This document shows, one piece after another, positions 35,023 to 43,578 of a stretch of 64,000 bases of DNA. The stretch is taken from NCBI RefSeq assembly GCF_048320135.1, contig NZ_CP182947.1:682001-746000 (forward strand), read 5' to 3'. Under the pieces are notes generated by a model. It had not been told where the DNA came from. It saw only the letters and a list, made by a program, of their open reading frames with translations, and did no database searches. Position numbers and translations under genes: made by a program. This DNA is from Ideonella_A sakaiensis_A. GTDB taxonomy: Bacteria > Pseudomonadota > Gammaproteobacteria > Burkholderiales > Burkholderiaceae_C. Numbering within the stretch: position 1 is the stretch's first letter; each line of letters starts with the position of its first letter.

Positions 35023-35793
35023 TCAGACCGCCGTCGCGACGATGAACAGCCGCCTGAACGGAAACAGCGTCCTGCCGTCGGGCCGCATCGGATAGGCGGC
35101 GGCGACGCGCTCGGCATAGTCGCGCTCGAAGGCGGCGCGCTCGGCCGGGTCGTCGAGGGCATCGAGAAACTGCTTCAGCCAGGTGCCCTTGGTCCACTCC
35201 TTGACCGGGTCGGGCCCGTCGAGCACCTGCAGGTACTCGGTCTCCCAGATATCGACACGTTCGGCGATCGGCGCCAGCAGGTCGAAATAGAAATCGGGCG
35301 GCGCGACCGGCGCCGGTTCGAGCAGGTGTTCGAGCCGGGCGCGCCATGGGCCGGCGGCAACCGTGTCGGCGATCGCGGTATGCGACGGCGCAGCGAAATT
35401 GCGCGGCATCTGCACCGCCAGCACGCCACCCGGCTCGAGCTGCGCGAGCAGGCGCGGGAACAGCTCGCGGTGCGCCGGCAGCCAGTGCAGCGCCGCATTC
35501 GAATAGATCAGGTCGGCCGGACGCTCCGCGCGCCAATCGGCGAGGTTGCATTCGAGCCAGCGCACGCCGGGCACCTCGCCGGCCGCCTTCGCGAGCATCT
35601 CGGCCGAGTTGTCGACTCCGCTGAGTTGCGCCTGCGGCCAGCGCTCGGCGAGCAGCCTCGTCACATTGCCGGCGCCGCAGCCGAGATCGACGATCACGCG
35701 CGCGTGCTCGAGCGGCACCGCGGCCAGCAGATCGATCGCGGGCCGCAGCCGCGGGGCGGCGAATTTGAGGTACTGATCGGGGTTCCAGCTCAT
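35023..35793 (-). CDS. tam: Trans-aconitate 2-methyltransferase
   Basis: A 256-residue SAM-dependent methyltransferase with WNPDQYLKFAAPRLRPAIDLLAAV at the start, the SAM site VDLGCGAGNVTRLLAERWP, IYSNAALHWLPAH and LAVQMPRNFAAPSH, all hallmarks of Tam, which methylates trans-aconitate formed from cis-aconitate and so relieves aconitase inhibition. Length is normal. It is convergent with the efflux operon and stands alone. Confidence 0.9.
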   Translation of the reverse strand: MSWNPDQYLKFAAPRLRPAIDLLAAVPLEHARVIVDLGCGAGNVTRLLAERWPQAQLSGVDNSAEMLAKAAGEVPGVRWLECNLADWRAERPADLIYSNAALHWLPAHRELFPRLLAQLEPGGVLAVQMPRNFAAPSHTAIADTVAAGPWRARLEHLLEPAPVAPPDFYFDLLAPIAERVDIWETEYLQVLDGPDPVKEWTKGTWLKQFLDALDDPAERAAFERDYAERVAAAYPMRPDGRTLFPFRRLFIVATAV

Positions 35794-36033
35794 CGCTGCA
35801 TGCTAAGGCAACACCGCTGCGATGGCCGCACGTAAGCGTTTCGTTGCTGCATGTAACCCGATGCTGAAACGTCCGTCATCGACCGTGCCGGACCTTCGTA
35901 GCAGTCCTACAGCCCGTCGGCATTGGCACCGATCGAATCAAAACGCGTTGCAAGCGATAAAGAACACATGGCGATCGGCCATGCCGCCGGTCCCGGCGGC
36001 CCGATCCGCCAGCCAACACGCAAGGAGAATTCG

Positions 36034-36399
36034 ATGAATACCAACACGCTCACCAAATCCACCAGCGACATCATCTCGTCGGACAAGGTCGAAGGCACGA
36101 CCGTCTACAACCACGCCGGCGACAAACTCGGCACGATCGATGACCTGATGATCGACAAGCGTTCGGGCCAGGTCCGTTATGCGGTGCTCGAATTCGGCGG
36201 TTTTCTCGGCATGGGCACCGACCGCTATCCGCTGCCGTGGAACATGCTCGAGTACGACGTCGAGAAGGAAGGTTATGTCGTTCCGCTCGACAAGGAAAAA
36301 CTCGAGGGCGCGCCGCGCTACCCGCACGACCAGATGCCTGAATACAACCGCGACTACGGTCGCCAGGTGAACGGCTACTACGGCGTCGACGCCTGGTAA
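36034..36399 (+). CDS. PRC-barrel domain protein
   Basis: A 121-residue PRC-barrel protein: SDKVEGTTVYNHAGDKLGTIDDLMIDKRSGQVRYAVLEFGGFLGMGTDRYPLPW spans the domain. An acidic/aromatic tail (PEYNRDYGRQVNGYYGVDAW) follows. AAGGAG lies upstream of the ATG. Such stand-alone PRC-barrel proteins are common in Proteobacteria and often stress-induced, but their function is not defined. Confidence 0.88.
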   Translation: MNTNTLTKSTSDIISSDKVEGTTVYNHAGDKLGTIDDLMIDKRSGQVRYAVLEFGGFLGMGTDRYPLPWNMLEYDVEKEGYVVPLDKEKLEGAPRYPHDQMPEYNRDYGRQVNGYYGVDAW

Positions 36400-36422
36400 T
36401 CAACCAACAGAGAGGCCGATCC

Positions 36423-36446
36423 TGCACGGCGCGCAAGCGCCGTGCA
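36423..36446. other. Strong hairpin between small genes
   Basis: A perfect 9-bp inverted repeat TGCACGGCG / CGCCGTGCA with the loop CGCAAG, 24 bases after the PRC-barrel stop. No T-run follows, so it may be an attenuator or mRNA-stabilising hairpin rather than an intrinsic terminator. Confidence 0.55.
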
Positions 36447-36511
36447 CGAAAGGCGCGTCGGGCGCCGGCATCGCCGTTGCCTGCCGCCGCGTGAACGGCC
36501 CGGAGAACACC

Positions 36512-36760
36512 ATGTCCTATACCAAACGATGTCAAATCATCGGCACCGTCACCTACCGTGAGGGTGACGGGGTCACGATGCAGATACCGCCCGGCCCGTG
36601 CGAAATCGAGGTCACCGAGTTCGATGCGACGCTGGCCTGGGAAGACGGCCGCTCGCACGGCGTTGCGACACTGCCGTTGTCGCAGTACTCGCGTTATCTC
36701 GCCAGCGGCGCGCTGCTCGACGGCCGCCACCTGCACCGACCGGCCCATCCGCCGCGCTGA
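36512..36760 (+). CDS. Small hypothetical protein
   Basis: An 82-residue protein of unknown family beginning MSYTKRCQIIGTVTYREGDG and ending with a His/Pro-rich tail (HLHRPAHPPR). GGAG lies six bases upstream of the chosen ATG; a GTG seven codons earlier is possible. The middle forms alternating hydrophobic strands (MQIPPGPCEIEVTEFDATLAW), suggesting a small beta fold. It follows the PRC-barrel gene after a strong hairpin, and may be expressed with it. Confidence 0.6.
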   Translation: MSYTKRCQIIGTVTYREGDGVTMQIPPGPCEIEVTEFDATLAWEDGRSHGVATLPLSQYSRYLASGALLDGRHLHRPAHPPR

Positions 36761-36797
36761 CGCGGCCCGATGCGTCGGGTGGCGCGCCGGCGCGCCG

Positions 36798-37289
36798 TCA
36801 GGCGGTGTCCTTCTTGCTGTCCCTGGCCTCGAACAGCTTGTGCATCACACCGAGCACGGCCCACGCCAGCAAGGTGCTGATGATCGCCGTCACTTCGCGG
36901 CCCATGCCGCAGGCCATGCCGATGGCAGCGGTCATCCAGATGCCGGCAGCCGTCGTCAGGCCGAACACTTCCTTTTCATCGTGATGTTTCAGGATCGTGC
37001 CGGCGCCGATGAAGCCGATGCCGGCGATCACGCCCTGGATCACACGGCTCAGGTCGGCGATCTCCATTCCGGCCAGTTGCGGCACCATCACGAACGTTGC
37101 CGCGCCGAGCGCGACCAGCATGTGGGTTCGCAAACCGGCCGACTTGTTGTGTTTCTCGCGATTGAAACCGAGCAAGCCGCCGAGCAGGGCAGCGGTCAAC
37201 AGGCGGATCACGATGCGGGCAACTTCGCCGGCGTCCGGCAGGTCGGTAAATTCGCTGGAAACGACGGCCAGCACCAGCTCCAGATCCAT
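36798..37289 (-). CDS. MgtC/SapB family membrane protein
   Basis: A 163-residue membrane protein with four to five hydrophobic helices. LLGGLLGFNREKHNKSAGLRTHMLVALGAATF and GIGFIGAGTIL are the family signatures. MgtC-type proteins are linked to low-magnesium survival and, in pathogens, inhibition of the F-type ATP synthase; the long C-terminal ACT-like domain of virulence MgtC is absent. GGGAG precedes the ATG at 37289. Confidence 0.9.
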   Translation of the reverse strand: MDLELVLAVVSSEFTDLPDAGEVARIVIRLLTAALLGGLLGFNREKHNKSAGLRTHMLVALGAATFVMVPQLAGMEIADLSRVIQGVIAGIGFIGAGTILKHHDEKEVFGLTTAAGIWMTAAIGMACGMGREVTAIISTLLAWAVLGVMHKLFEARDSKKDTA

Positions 37290-37352
37290 CAACTCATCTC
37301 CCGGGGCTCGACGACGCGCCAACGATAACCGCTGGCGGCTGGCGTCAGCGCG

Positions 37353-40049
37353 TCAGCTGGCAACCGCATGGCGGCGCCACAGGTCGGCCGCCTGGCCTCG
37401 GGTATCGCAATCGAGCTTGTCGAGGATGTTCGCCAGATGGCGCTTCACGGTATGCGGGCTCAGCGACAGCTTGCGCGCCAGCAGCTTGTTCGACAGGCCT
37501 TGCGCCACCAGTTCGACGACCTCGCGCTCGCGTTCGGTCAGGCGCGCCGCGACCGGATTCAGCGGGCAGCTGGCTGCTCCCGTGTCGCCAGCGCCGGCAC
37601 CTGCCTGGTGCCACGCGTCGAGCGTGCGCTGGATACTGGCGACCAGTTCTGCTTCCGGCGCAGTGGCCGGGCAGGTTGCGAGCAGCGCATCGACGAGCGC
37701 CTTCGGCTCGAGCAACAGCCGGCCGGGCGTGCCGTCGCGGCCGATTTCGCTGACGACCGGCAGCAGCGTCTCCCAGGCGCGGCCGCGCTGCTGGCGGCGC
37801 AAGAAGACCTCGGCCAGCGCAATCCGCGGATCGGCATAAAACGCCGGCGCCGGAAAGCGCTGCTGCAGCGCCGCGGCCTCGTCGAGCTGCTGCTGCGCGG
37901 CATCGAGATCGCCGGCCAATAAAGCCGCCTGGCCGGCAACGGTCGCGACCGCCGCAGCGGTCAACGGCCATTCGCGGTGGCGCAGCGGGCCGGCCAGCAA
38001 CGAGGCCTGCTTCGCCAGCGTCGGCGCGTCGAGCGCGATCCACGCCAGCCGTGCCAGCACGCTGCGGTAGGGCCGTTGCCAGACCCTGCGCAGTCCGGCC
38101 GCATCACCCGATTCGAGGTCGGCGAGCAGCCCGCCGATGATCGCGCCGGCGGCATCGAAATCGCCATCGAGCGCAAGCAGCAGTGCCTGCAGATGCGCCG
38201 CATCGAGCAGCACACAACGCACCCGGCCGAAGCTGTGCTGGATCTGCGCGGCGCGTTCGAGCTCCTGCACGACGCCGGCGCGGCGCCCCTGCCACAACGC
38301 CGCCCACGCGCCGAGGATCACCGGCGTCGAGTGCCATGGCAATGCGGTCGGCTTCGGGATCGTGTCGCACAGCTCGGCAAAACGCAGGTAGGCCTGGGTG
38401 ACGCCGGGTATGCCGCCGAAATGGCAGTTCAGCGTCTGCGCAACCAGCGGTGCATGGTGCTGCGGATCCTCGGCGACCAGGTCATTGACGACCGCCAGAT
38501 GGCGGGCGATCAACTCGCTCTGGCCGAGTGAAAAGACGCTCCATGCGCGTTGCAGGTGGAATTGCGCGGCATCGGCCGCCGGCAGGTCGGGCAGCTGCAG
38601 GCTCTCTTCGGTCAGCTGCTCGCGCTCCTGCAGGTGGCCGAGTGCGCCGAGTGCAGCGGCCAGCAGCAGTTGTGCACGCAGCCTGCCGGCCTGGTCGCCC
38701 TGGCGGGCGAGGCCGTCGGCGGCCGGCGCCGCATGTTGCAGCACCTGTTCCCAGTCCCAGCGCACCCAGGCGCATTCGGCGCGCAGCAGCGCCAGCCGCG
38801 GCTCGGCATCGACGACGTCGGCCGGCAGCCGGGCGATCCAGCGCTCGAGGTCAGGATAGGCGCCGGCGGCGGCCAGGCCGAGGCCGTGGCTGGCCATCAG
38901 CGCAGCGGCCTCCGCCCATTGGCCGGCATCGAGCCAATGGCCGATCGCGCGGTCCGGCATCTCCTCGACAGCGGCCGCCTTTGCGTGCAACGCACGGCGG
39001 TAGTCGGCTGGCTCACCGTCCAGCTGCGTCAGCAGGAAATCGCGGAACAGGTCGTGGAAACGCAGCACCAGTTCGGCTTCGTCGACAACGCTGAGAAAAA
39101 GGTTGCGCTGCAACAGCGTTTCGAGCACGCGGCGGCTGTCGGTGCCACCGGTTACTGCGTCGCAGCGCGCCGGGCTCAGTTCGGGCAGGATCGCGCACTC
39201 GATCACGAAGCGGCGCAGCGCCGGCGGCAGTTCATCGAGCACCTCCTGCGCCAGAAAGTCGAACATCGCCTTCGACGACAAGGTGCAGGTCTGCACCCGC
39301 TGCCGACGCGGCGTATCGGCGCCGGAGGCGAGCACCAGGTTGACGCCGACCGCCCAGCCGTGGGTGCGCCGCAGCGTCGCCTCGACCAGTTGCGGCGTCG
39401 GCTCGATACCCCAGCGCAGGCGCGCCAGCTCGACGACGCTCGGCGAGTCGAAGCGCAGTTGCTCGGCGTCGAACTCGGCCAGTTCGCCATGGGCGCGCAG
39501 CCGCGCCAGGCCGATCGCCGGTTCGACCCGCGAGCCGAGCACCAGAGAGACATGTTCGGGCAGCCGTTCGATCAGCGCCTGCAGCAGGCCGAGTGCCGAC
39601 GCATCGGTGATGCGGTGCAGGTCGTCGAGCAGCCAGACGATGCGATCGAGCGACGCGGTGCACATTGCATTGACAATTGCCGCCAGCACCGCCCTCGCCT
39701 CGCTGCCGCTGCCCGGCACGTTGGCGACCAGCACCTGCGGATCCATCGCCCAGTCGAGCTCGAGCGGGCCGAGCGATTGCACCAGCGTCGCCAGCAGCCG
39801 CACCGCATCGTTGTCGTTGTCGTCGAGCGCCACCCAGATGCAGCGCGCCGCCGGACCGCAGGCTTCGGCCAGCTGCACCATCAGCGTCGTCTTGCCAGAG
39901 CCGGCCGGCGCCTGGATCAGCGTGACCGGATGCTGCTCGACCATGCGGCGCAGCCGCTGCAGCAGCGCCTCGCGCCGGACAAAGTCGCGCCGTGCCCGCG
40001 GCACGCGGAATTTCGTCAACGGCAGGGCCATTGGCAGCGGCGGCGTCAT
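37353..40049 (-). CDS. MalT/AlkS-like LuxR family ATP-dependent regulator
   Basis: An 898-residue STAND-type regulator. A P-loop (IQAPAGSGKTTLMVQL, about residues 45-60), then IVWLLDDLHRITD (Walker B) and SLVLGSRVEPA form the NTPase; a long TPR-like helical region follows; the last 65 residues are a LuxR HTH (LTEREREVVELVAQGLSNKLLARKLSLSPHTVKRH). Such proteins activate transcription when ATP and an inducer bind, as MalT (maltotriose) and AlkS (alkanes) do. The ATG follows a GAGG site. It lies 35 bases downstream of an acyl-CoA synthetase gene, which makes it a likely local regulator of fatty or aromatic acid use. Confidence 0.88.
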   Translation of the reverse strand: MTPPLPMALPLTKFRVPRARRDFVRREALLQRLRRMVEQHPVTLIQAPAGSGKTTLMVQLAEACGPAARCIWVALDDNDNDAVRLLATLVQSLGPLELDWAMDPQVLVANVPGSGSEARAVLAAIVNAMCTASLDRIVWLLDDLHRITDASALGLLQALIERLPEHVSLVLGSRVEPAIGLARLRAHGELAEFDAEQLRFDSPSVVELARLRWGIEPTPQLVEATLRRTHGWAVGVNLVLASGADTPRRQRVQTCTLSSKAMFDFLAQEVLDELPPALRRFVIECAILPELSPARCDAVTGGTDSRRVLETLLQRNLFLSVVDEAELVLRFHDLFRDFLLTQLDGEPADYRRALHAKAAAVEEMPDRAIGHWLDAGQWAEAAALMASHGLGLAAAGAYPDLERWIARLPADVVDAEPRLALLRAECAWVRWDWEQVLQHAAPAADGLARQGDQAGRLRAQLLLAAALGALGHLQEREQLTEESLQLPDLPAADAAQFHLQRAWSVFSLGQSELIARHLAVVNDLVAEDPQHHAPLVAQTLNCHFGGIPGVTQAYLRFAELCDTIPKPTALPWHSTPVILGAWAALWQGRRAGVVQELERAAQIQHSFGRVRCVLLDAAHLQALLLALDGDFDAAGAIIGGLLADLESGDAAGLRRVWQRPYRSVLARLAWIALDAPTLAKQASLLAGPLRHREWPLTAAAVATVAGQAALLAGDLDAAQQQLDEAAALQQRFPAPAFYADPRIALAEVFLRRQQRGRAWETLLPVVSEIGRDGTPGRLLLEPKALVDALLATCPATAPEAELVASIQRTLDAWHQAGAGAGDTGAASCPLNPVAARLTEREREVVELVAQGLSNKLLARKLSLSPHTVKRHLANILDKLDCDTRGQAADLWRRHAVAS

Positions 40050-40084
40050 CGGCACCTCGGAGGAACTGCTGAAGCGTCGAAATT

Positions 40085-41713
40085 CTACGTTTCGCGCGCT
40101 GCCGCGGCCACATCGGGCAACTGCTCGCGCAGCAGCCTCTTCATCAATTTGCCATTCGCATTGCGCGGCAGCGGGGTCTCGCACCAGCTGATCGTCTCGG
40201 GCACCTTGTAGTCGGCCAGCCGGCTGGCGCAGAACGCGCGCAGCGCTTCGTCGTCGCGCCGGCCATCGGGTGCATGGACAAAGGCATGGACGCGTTCGCC
40301 GAGCACCGGGCACGGCCTGCCGACGATCGCCGCCTCGACGACGCCCGGCCAGCCCATCAGCACATTCTCGACCTCGACCGAATAGATCTTGAAGCCGCCG
40401 CGGTTCAGCATGTCCTTCTTGCGGTCGAAGATGCGCACAAAATCCTGCTCATCGACCGAACCGAGATCGCCGGAATGCCAGTAGCCGGCGGTGAACGACG
40501 CTGCTGTCGCTTCCGCGTTGGCCCAGTAGCCGGGCACGACCATCGGCCCGCCGATCCACAGCTCGCCGGTCTCCCCGGCCGGCACTTCGCGGCCGTCGTC
40601 GTCGAGCACGCGGATATCGGCGGTCGGCAGCGCGACACCGACGCTGTCGACATGGGCACGCGTCTGGCCGGGCGGCATCATCGTCACCGGCGACGTCGTC
40701 TCGGTCGAGCCATAGGCATTGAGCAGCGTGAGACCGGGCAGCCGCTCGGCCAATGCATCGATGGTGGCCACCGGCATCGGCGCGCCGCCATAGGCGCCGA
40801 TCCGCCATGCGCCGAGGTCGGCGCTCGCAAAACCCCGATGCAGCAGGCACAACTGGTAGATCGCCGGCACCATCAGCGTGTGGGTGACGCGCTCGGCGGC
40901 CATCGTCGCGATGAACGATTCGGCCTTGAATGGCGGCGTGATGACGATCGCGCCGCCGACATGCAACATCGTCGCGATCACCGCGATCAAGCCGGTGACG
41001 TGGCTCGCCGGCACCGCCAGCGCCGACCGGTCGTCGGATCGCAGCCGCATGCACAACTCGTAATGCAGCACCGAATGGACGATGTTCAGGTTCGTCAGCA
41101 TCGCGCCTTTCGGCCGACCGGTCGTGCCAGACGTATAGAGGATCACCGCGGTATCGGTCTCGGACGTCGTGGCGACGGCGGCGGCCTCGGCCGCAGTCTT
41201 GTCGAGCAGATCCTGCATCGCGATCTGGCCAGGCGCGGCGCCGACCAGCAGCCGAAAACGCAGCGCCGGCGCCTCGTCGGCATCGGGCAGCCGGTCTTCA
41301 AGCGCCGCATCGCAGACGGCGCCGATCGCACCGCACTGCGCGGCGATGTAGGCAAGCCCGGGCCGCTGCTCGCGGACGCCGACCGGCACCGCAATCGCGC
41401 CGAGCCGCTGCAGCGCGAGCAGCGCGACGACGAATTCGGGCCGGTTGTCGACCAGCATCACGACGCGGTCGCCCTGCAACACGCCGTGCGAGACGAATTC
41501 CGCGGCAAGCCGCGCGGTTGCGCGCGCGGTCTGCGCGTAAGTCCAGCGGCCGCCATTGCAGACGATCGCCTCGGCTTCCGGTCGGGCCGCGACAGAGGCC
41601 TCGAACATCGCGTACAGGCCGGCCGGGCGCGGTGCAAAACAGCGCACCAGGCGGTCGCCGAACAAGGCCTCGTGGCGTATCGCCGGCAGCGGATGGTCTT
41701 TCCAGTGGTTCAT
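40085..41713 (-). CDS. AMP-dependent acyl-CoA synthetase/ligase
   Basis: A 542-residue adenylate-forming enzyme that activates a carboxylic acid to its CoA thioester. Motifs in order: YTSGTTGRPKGAML (phosphate loop), YGSTETTSP, WHSGDLGSVDE, GGFKIYSVEVEN and the C-terminal catalytic Lys in NANGKLMKR. The set and length fit medium/long-chain or aromatic acid ligases; the substrate is unknown. It lies upstream of a MalT/AlkS-like regulator on the same strand and is divergent from alanine dehydrogenase across 165 bases. Confidence 0.9.
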   Translation of the reverse strand: MNHWKDHPLPAIRHEALFGDRLVRCFAPRPAGLYAMFEASVAARPEAEAIVCNGGRWTYAQTARATARLAAEFVSHGVLQGDRVVMLVDNRPEFVVALLALQRLGAIAVPVGVREQRPGLAYIAAQCGAIGAVCDAALEDRLPDADEAPALRFRLLVGAAPGQIAMQDLLDKTAAEAAAVATTSETDTAVILYTSGTTGRPKGAMLTNLNIVHSVLHYELCMRLRSDDRSALAVPASHVTGLIAVIATMLHVGGAIVITPPFKAESFIATMAAERVTHTLMVPAIYQLCLLHRGFASADLGAWRIGAYGGAPMPVATIDALAERLPGLTLLNAYGSTETTSPVTMMPPGQTRAHVDSVGVALPTADIRVLDDDGREVPAGETGELWIGGPMVVPGYWANAEATAASFTAGYWHSGDLGSVDEQDFVRIFDRKKDMLNRGGFKIYSVEVENVLMGWPGVVEAAIVGRPCPVLGERVHAFVHAPDGRRDDEALRAFCASRLADYKVPETISWCETPLPRNANGKLMKRLLREQLPDVAAAARET

Positions 41714-41878
41714 CGTCGGCGGCACTCCTGCTGTCGCTGCATCGGCCTGTGTTGTGCGGCCGGGTGGGAACACTCGGCTGGTTGGCGCAGCGACTTTACG
41801 ATATCGTCGCCCGCGGCCCCCACCCCCAGGCTGCAATCTGCGGCCCATTGATCCGGGCCGCTTCGCAGGAGTCGAGCG

Positions 41879-42994
41879 ATGCTGATCGGCGTGCCGAAAG
41901 AGATCAAGAACCATGAATACCGGGTCGGGCTGACGCCCTCCTCGGTGCGCGAACTGGTCGGCTCCGGCCACCAGGTGATCGTCGAGAGCGGCGCCGGCGA
42001 CGGCATCGGTGCCGGCGACGACGACTACCGCCGCGCCGGCGCCGGCGTCGTCGACAGCGCCGACGAGGTGTTCGCAACCGCCGCGATGATCGTCAAGGTG
42101 AAAGAGCCGCAGGCGGTCGAACGGGCACGGCTGCGCCCGGACCAGCTGTTGTTCACCTACCTGCACCTCGCACCGGACCCGGCACAGTGCGACGACCTGA
42201 TCCGCAGCGGCGCAATCTGCATCGCCTACGAAACCGTCACCGGAGCGAGCGGGCTGCCGCTGCTGGCACCGATGTCGGAAGTTGCCGGCCGGATGGCGAT
42301 CCAGGCCGCCGCACACAGCCTCGAGCGCGCACACGGTGGGCGCGGCATGCTGCTCGGCGGCGTGCCCGGTGTCGCATCGGCCAAGGTCGTCGTGCTCGGC
42401 GCCGGCGTCGTCGGCACCAATGCCGCGATGCTTGCGGTCGGCAGCGGTGCGCAGGTCATCGTGATCGACCGCAGCATCGATGCGCTGCGCCGCATCGAGG
42501 GCCTGCTCGGCGCACGCGTGATCACCGTCTTCTCGAACCGCGACAACATCGAGGAACATGTGTTGTCGGCCGACGTCGTGATCGGCAGCGTGCTGATCCC
42601 CGGCGCATCGGCACCGAAACTCGTCACGAAGGAGATGGTCGAGCGAATGAGAACCGGTGCGGTCGTCGTCGATGTCGCGATCGACCAGGGCGGCTGCTTC
42701 GAGACCTCGAAACCGACGACCCACGAGGAGCCGACCTATCTGGTCGACGGCGTCGTCCACTACTGCGTTGCCAACATGCCAGGTGGCGTGCCGCGCACCT
42801 CGACCCATGCCTTGAACAATGCGACGCTGCCGTTCGTTGCCGCACTGGCCGACAAGGGCTGGCAGCAGGCGCTGCGCGACGACCCGCACCTGCGCAACGG
42901 CCTGAACGTCGCCGCCGGCAAGGTCACGCACCGCGAGGTGGCCGATGCGCTCGGCCATCAGTGGCACGATCCCGAAACGTTGATCGGGCAGTAG
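41879..42994 (+). CDS. ald: Alanine dehydrogenase
   Basis: A 371-residue NAD-dependent alanine dehydrogenase (L-alanine to pyruvate and ammonia). It opens with the diagnostic MLIGVPKEIKNHEYRVGLTP, has the substrate-binding PMSEVAGRMAIQ with the catalytic Lys/His region in VKVKEPQ and YLHLAPD, the Rossmann segment VVVLGAGVVGTNAA and the conserved HYCVANMPGGVPRTST. GGAG precedes the ATG by eight bases. Length is as in other bacterial enzymes. Confidence 0.95.
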   Translation: MLIGVPKEIKNHEYRVGLTPSSVRELVGSGHQVIVESGAGDGIGAGDDDYRRAGAGVVDSADEVFATAAMIVKVKEPQAVERARLRPDQLLFTYLHLAPDPAQCDDLIRSGAICIAYETVTGASGLPLLAPMSEVAGRMAIQAAAHSLERAHGGRGMLLGGVPGVASAKVVVLGAGVVGTNAAMLAVGSGAQVIVIDRSIDALRRIEGLLGARVITVFSNRDNIEEHVLSADVVIGSVLIPGASAPKLVTKEMVERMRTGAVVVDVAIDQGGCFETSKPTTHEEPTYLVDGVVHYCVANMPGGVPRTSTHALNNATLPFVAALADKGWQQALRDDPHLRNGLNVAAGKVTHREVADALGHQWHDPETLIGQ

Positions 42995-43080
42995 GCAGCC
43001 GTGCAGCATCATTCGACATTTTTGGGCAGCACGGCCCCCTGCACCGGCCGGACGGCTGGCAACAACCAAGGGAGTAAACG

Positions 43081-43428
43081 ATGAACTACATCGACGGGGC
43101 CGTTCTCGCGGTGCGCAATGCCGACCGCGACGCCTACTGCGAGCATGCGACACGGATGGCGGCGGTGCTGCGCGAACACGGCGCGCTCAGCGTCGTCGAC
43201 TGCTGGGGCGAGGATGTGCCGGAAGGCAAGCTGACCTCGTTCTCGATGGCCGTCAAGCGCGAGCCAGACGAGTCGGTCGTGTTTTCGTGGATCACCTGGC
43301 CGTCGCGTGCGGTGCGCGACGAGGCCTGGAAGAAGGTGATGGAGGACCCGCGGCTGAAGGATGAGAAACCGCCGTTCGACGGCAAGCGCCTGATCTACGG
43401 CGGCTTCCAGCAGATCGTCGACGCCTGA
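43081..43428 (+). CDS. DUF1428 family protein
   Basis: A 115-residue ferredoxin-like alpha/beta barrel protein matching DUF1428 (YbaA-like): MNYIDGAVLAVRNADRDAY, VVDCWGEDVPEGKLTSF and the C-terminal DGKRLIYGGFQ are typical. No function is known for the family. GGGAG lies seven bases upstream of the ATG. It stands alone between alanine dehydrogenase and the kgu regulator. Confidence 0.88.
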   Translation: MNYIDGAVLAVRNADRDAYCEHATRMAAVLREHGALSVVDCWGEDVPEGKLTSFSMAVKREPDESVVFSWITWPSRAVRDEAWKKVMEDPRLKDEKPPFDGKRLIYGGFQQIVDA

Positions 43429-43461
43429 GCGGTCGGCCCGTTCTGAAGCCGGGATCTGTGA

Positions 43462-43475
43462 TTCGGACGTCCGAA
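43462..43475. promoter_or_regulatory. 14-bp perfect palindrome
   Basis: TTCGGACGTCCGAA in the 150-base gap between the DUF1428 gene and the LacI-type regulator. It has the size of a LacI-family operator with central CG, but its sequence differs from the PtxS-type operators nearby, so the binding protein is unknown. Confidence 0.35.
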
Positions 43476-43552
43476 CCACCCGACGACTGAGCGGCTGGCT
43501 CGCCGAGTTGCTTCCGTCAGAGCCGGACCCAGGGCTTTTCCGCTGGCTTTTC

Positions 43553-43566
43553 TGAAACTGGTTTCA
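43553..43566. promoter_or_regulatory. PtxS-type operator upstream of ptxS
   Basis: TGAAACTGGTTTCA, one base different from the known PtxS recognition palindrome TGAAACCGGTTTCA of pseudomonads. It lies twelve bases before the regulator's start codon, so binding should repress its own transcription. Confidence 0.85.
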
Positions 43567-43578
43567 TAGAATGACGCA

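Noticed and set aside
40274..41851. 525-codon plus-strand frame opposite the acyl-CoA synthetase
   Set aside because: The minus strand encodes all adenylation motifs in order; the opposite frame is low-complexity His/Arg/Asp-rich and has no ribosome site.
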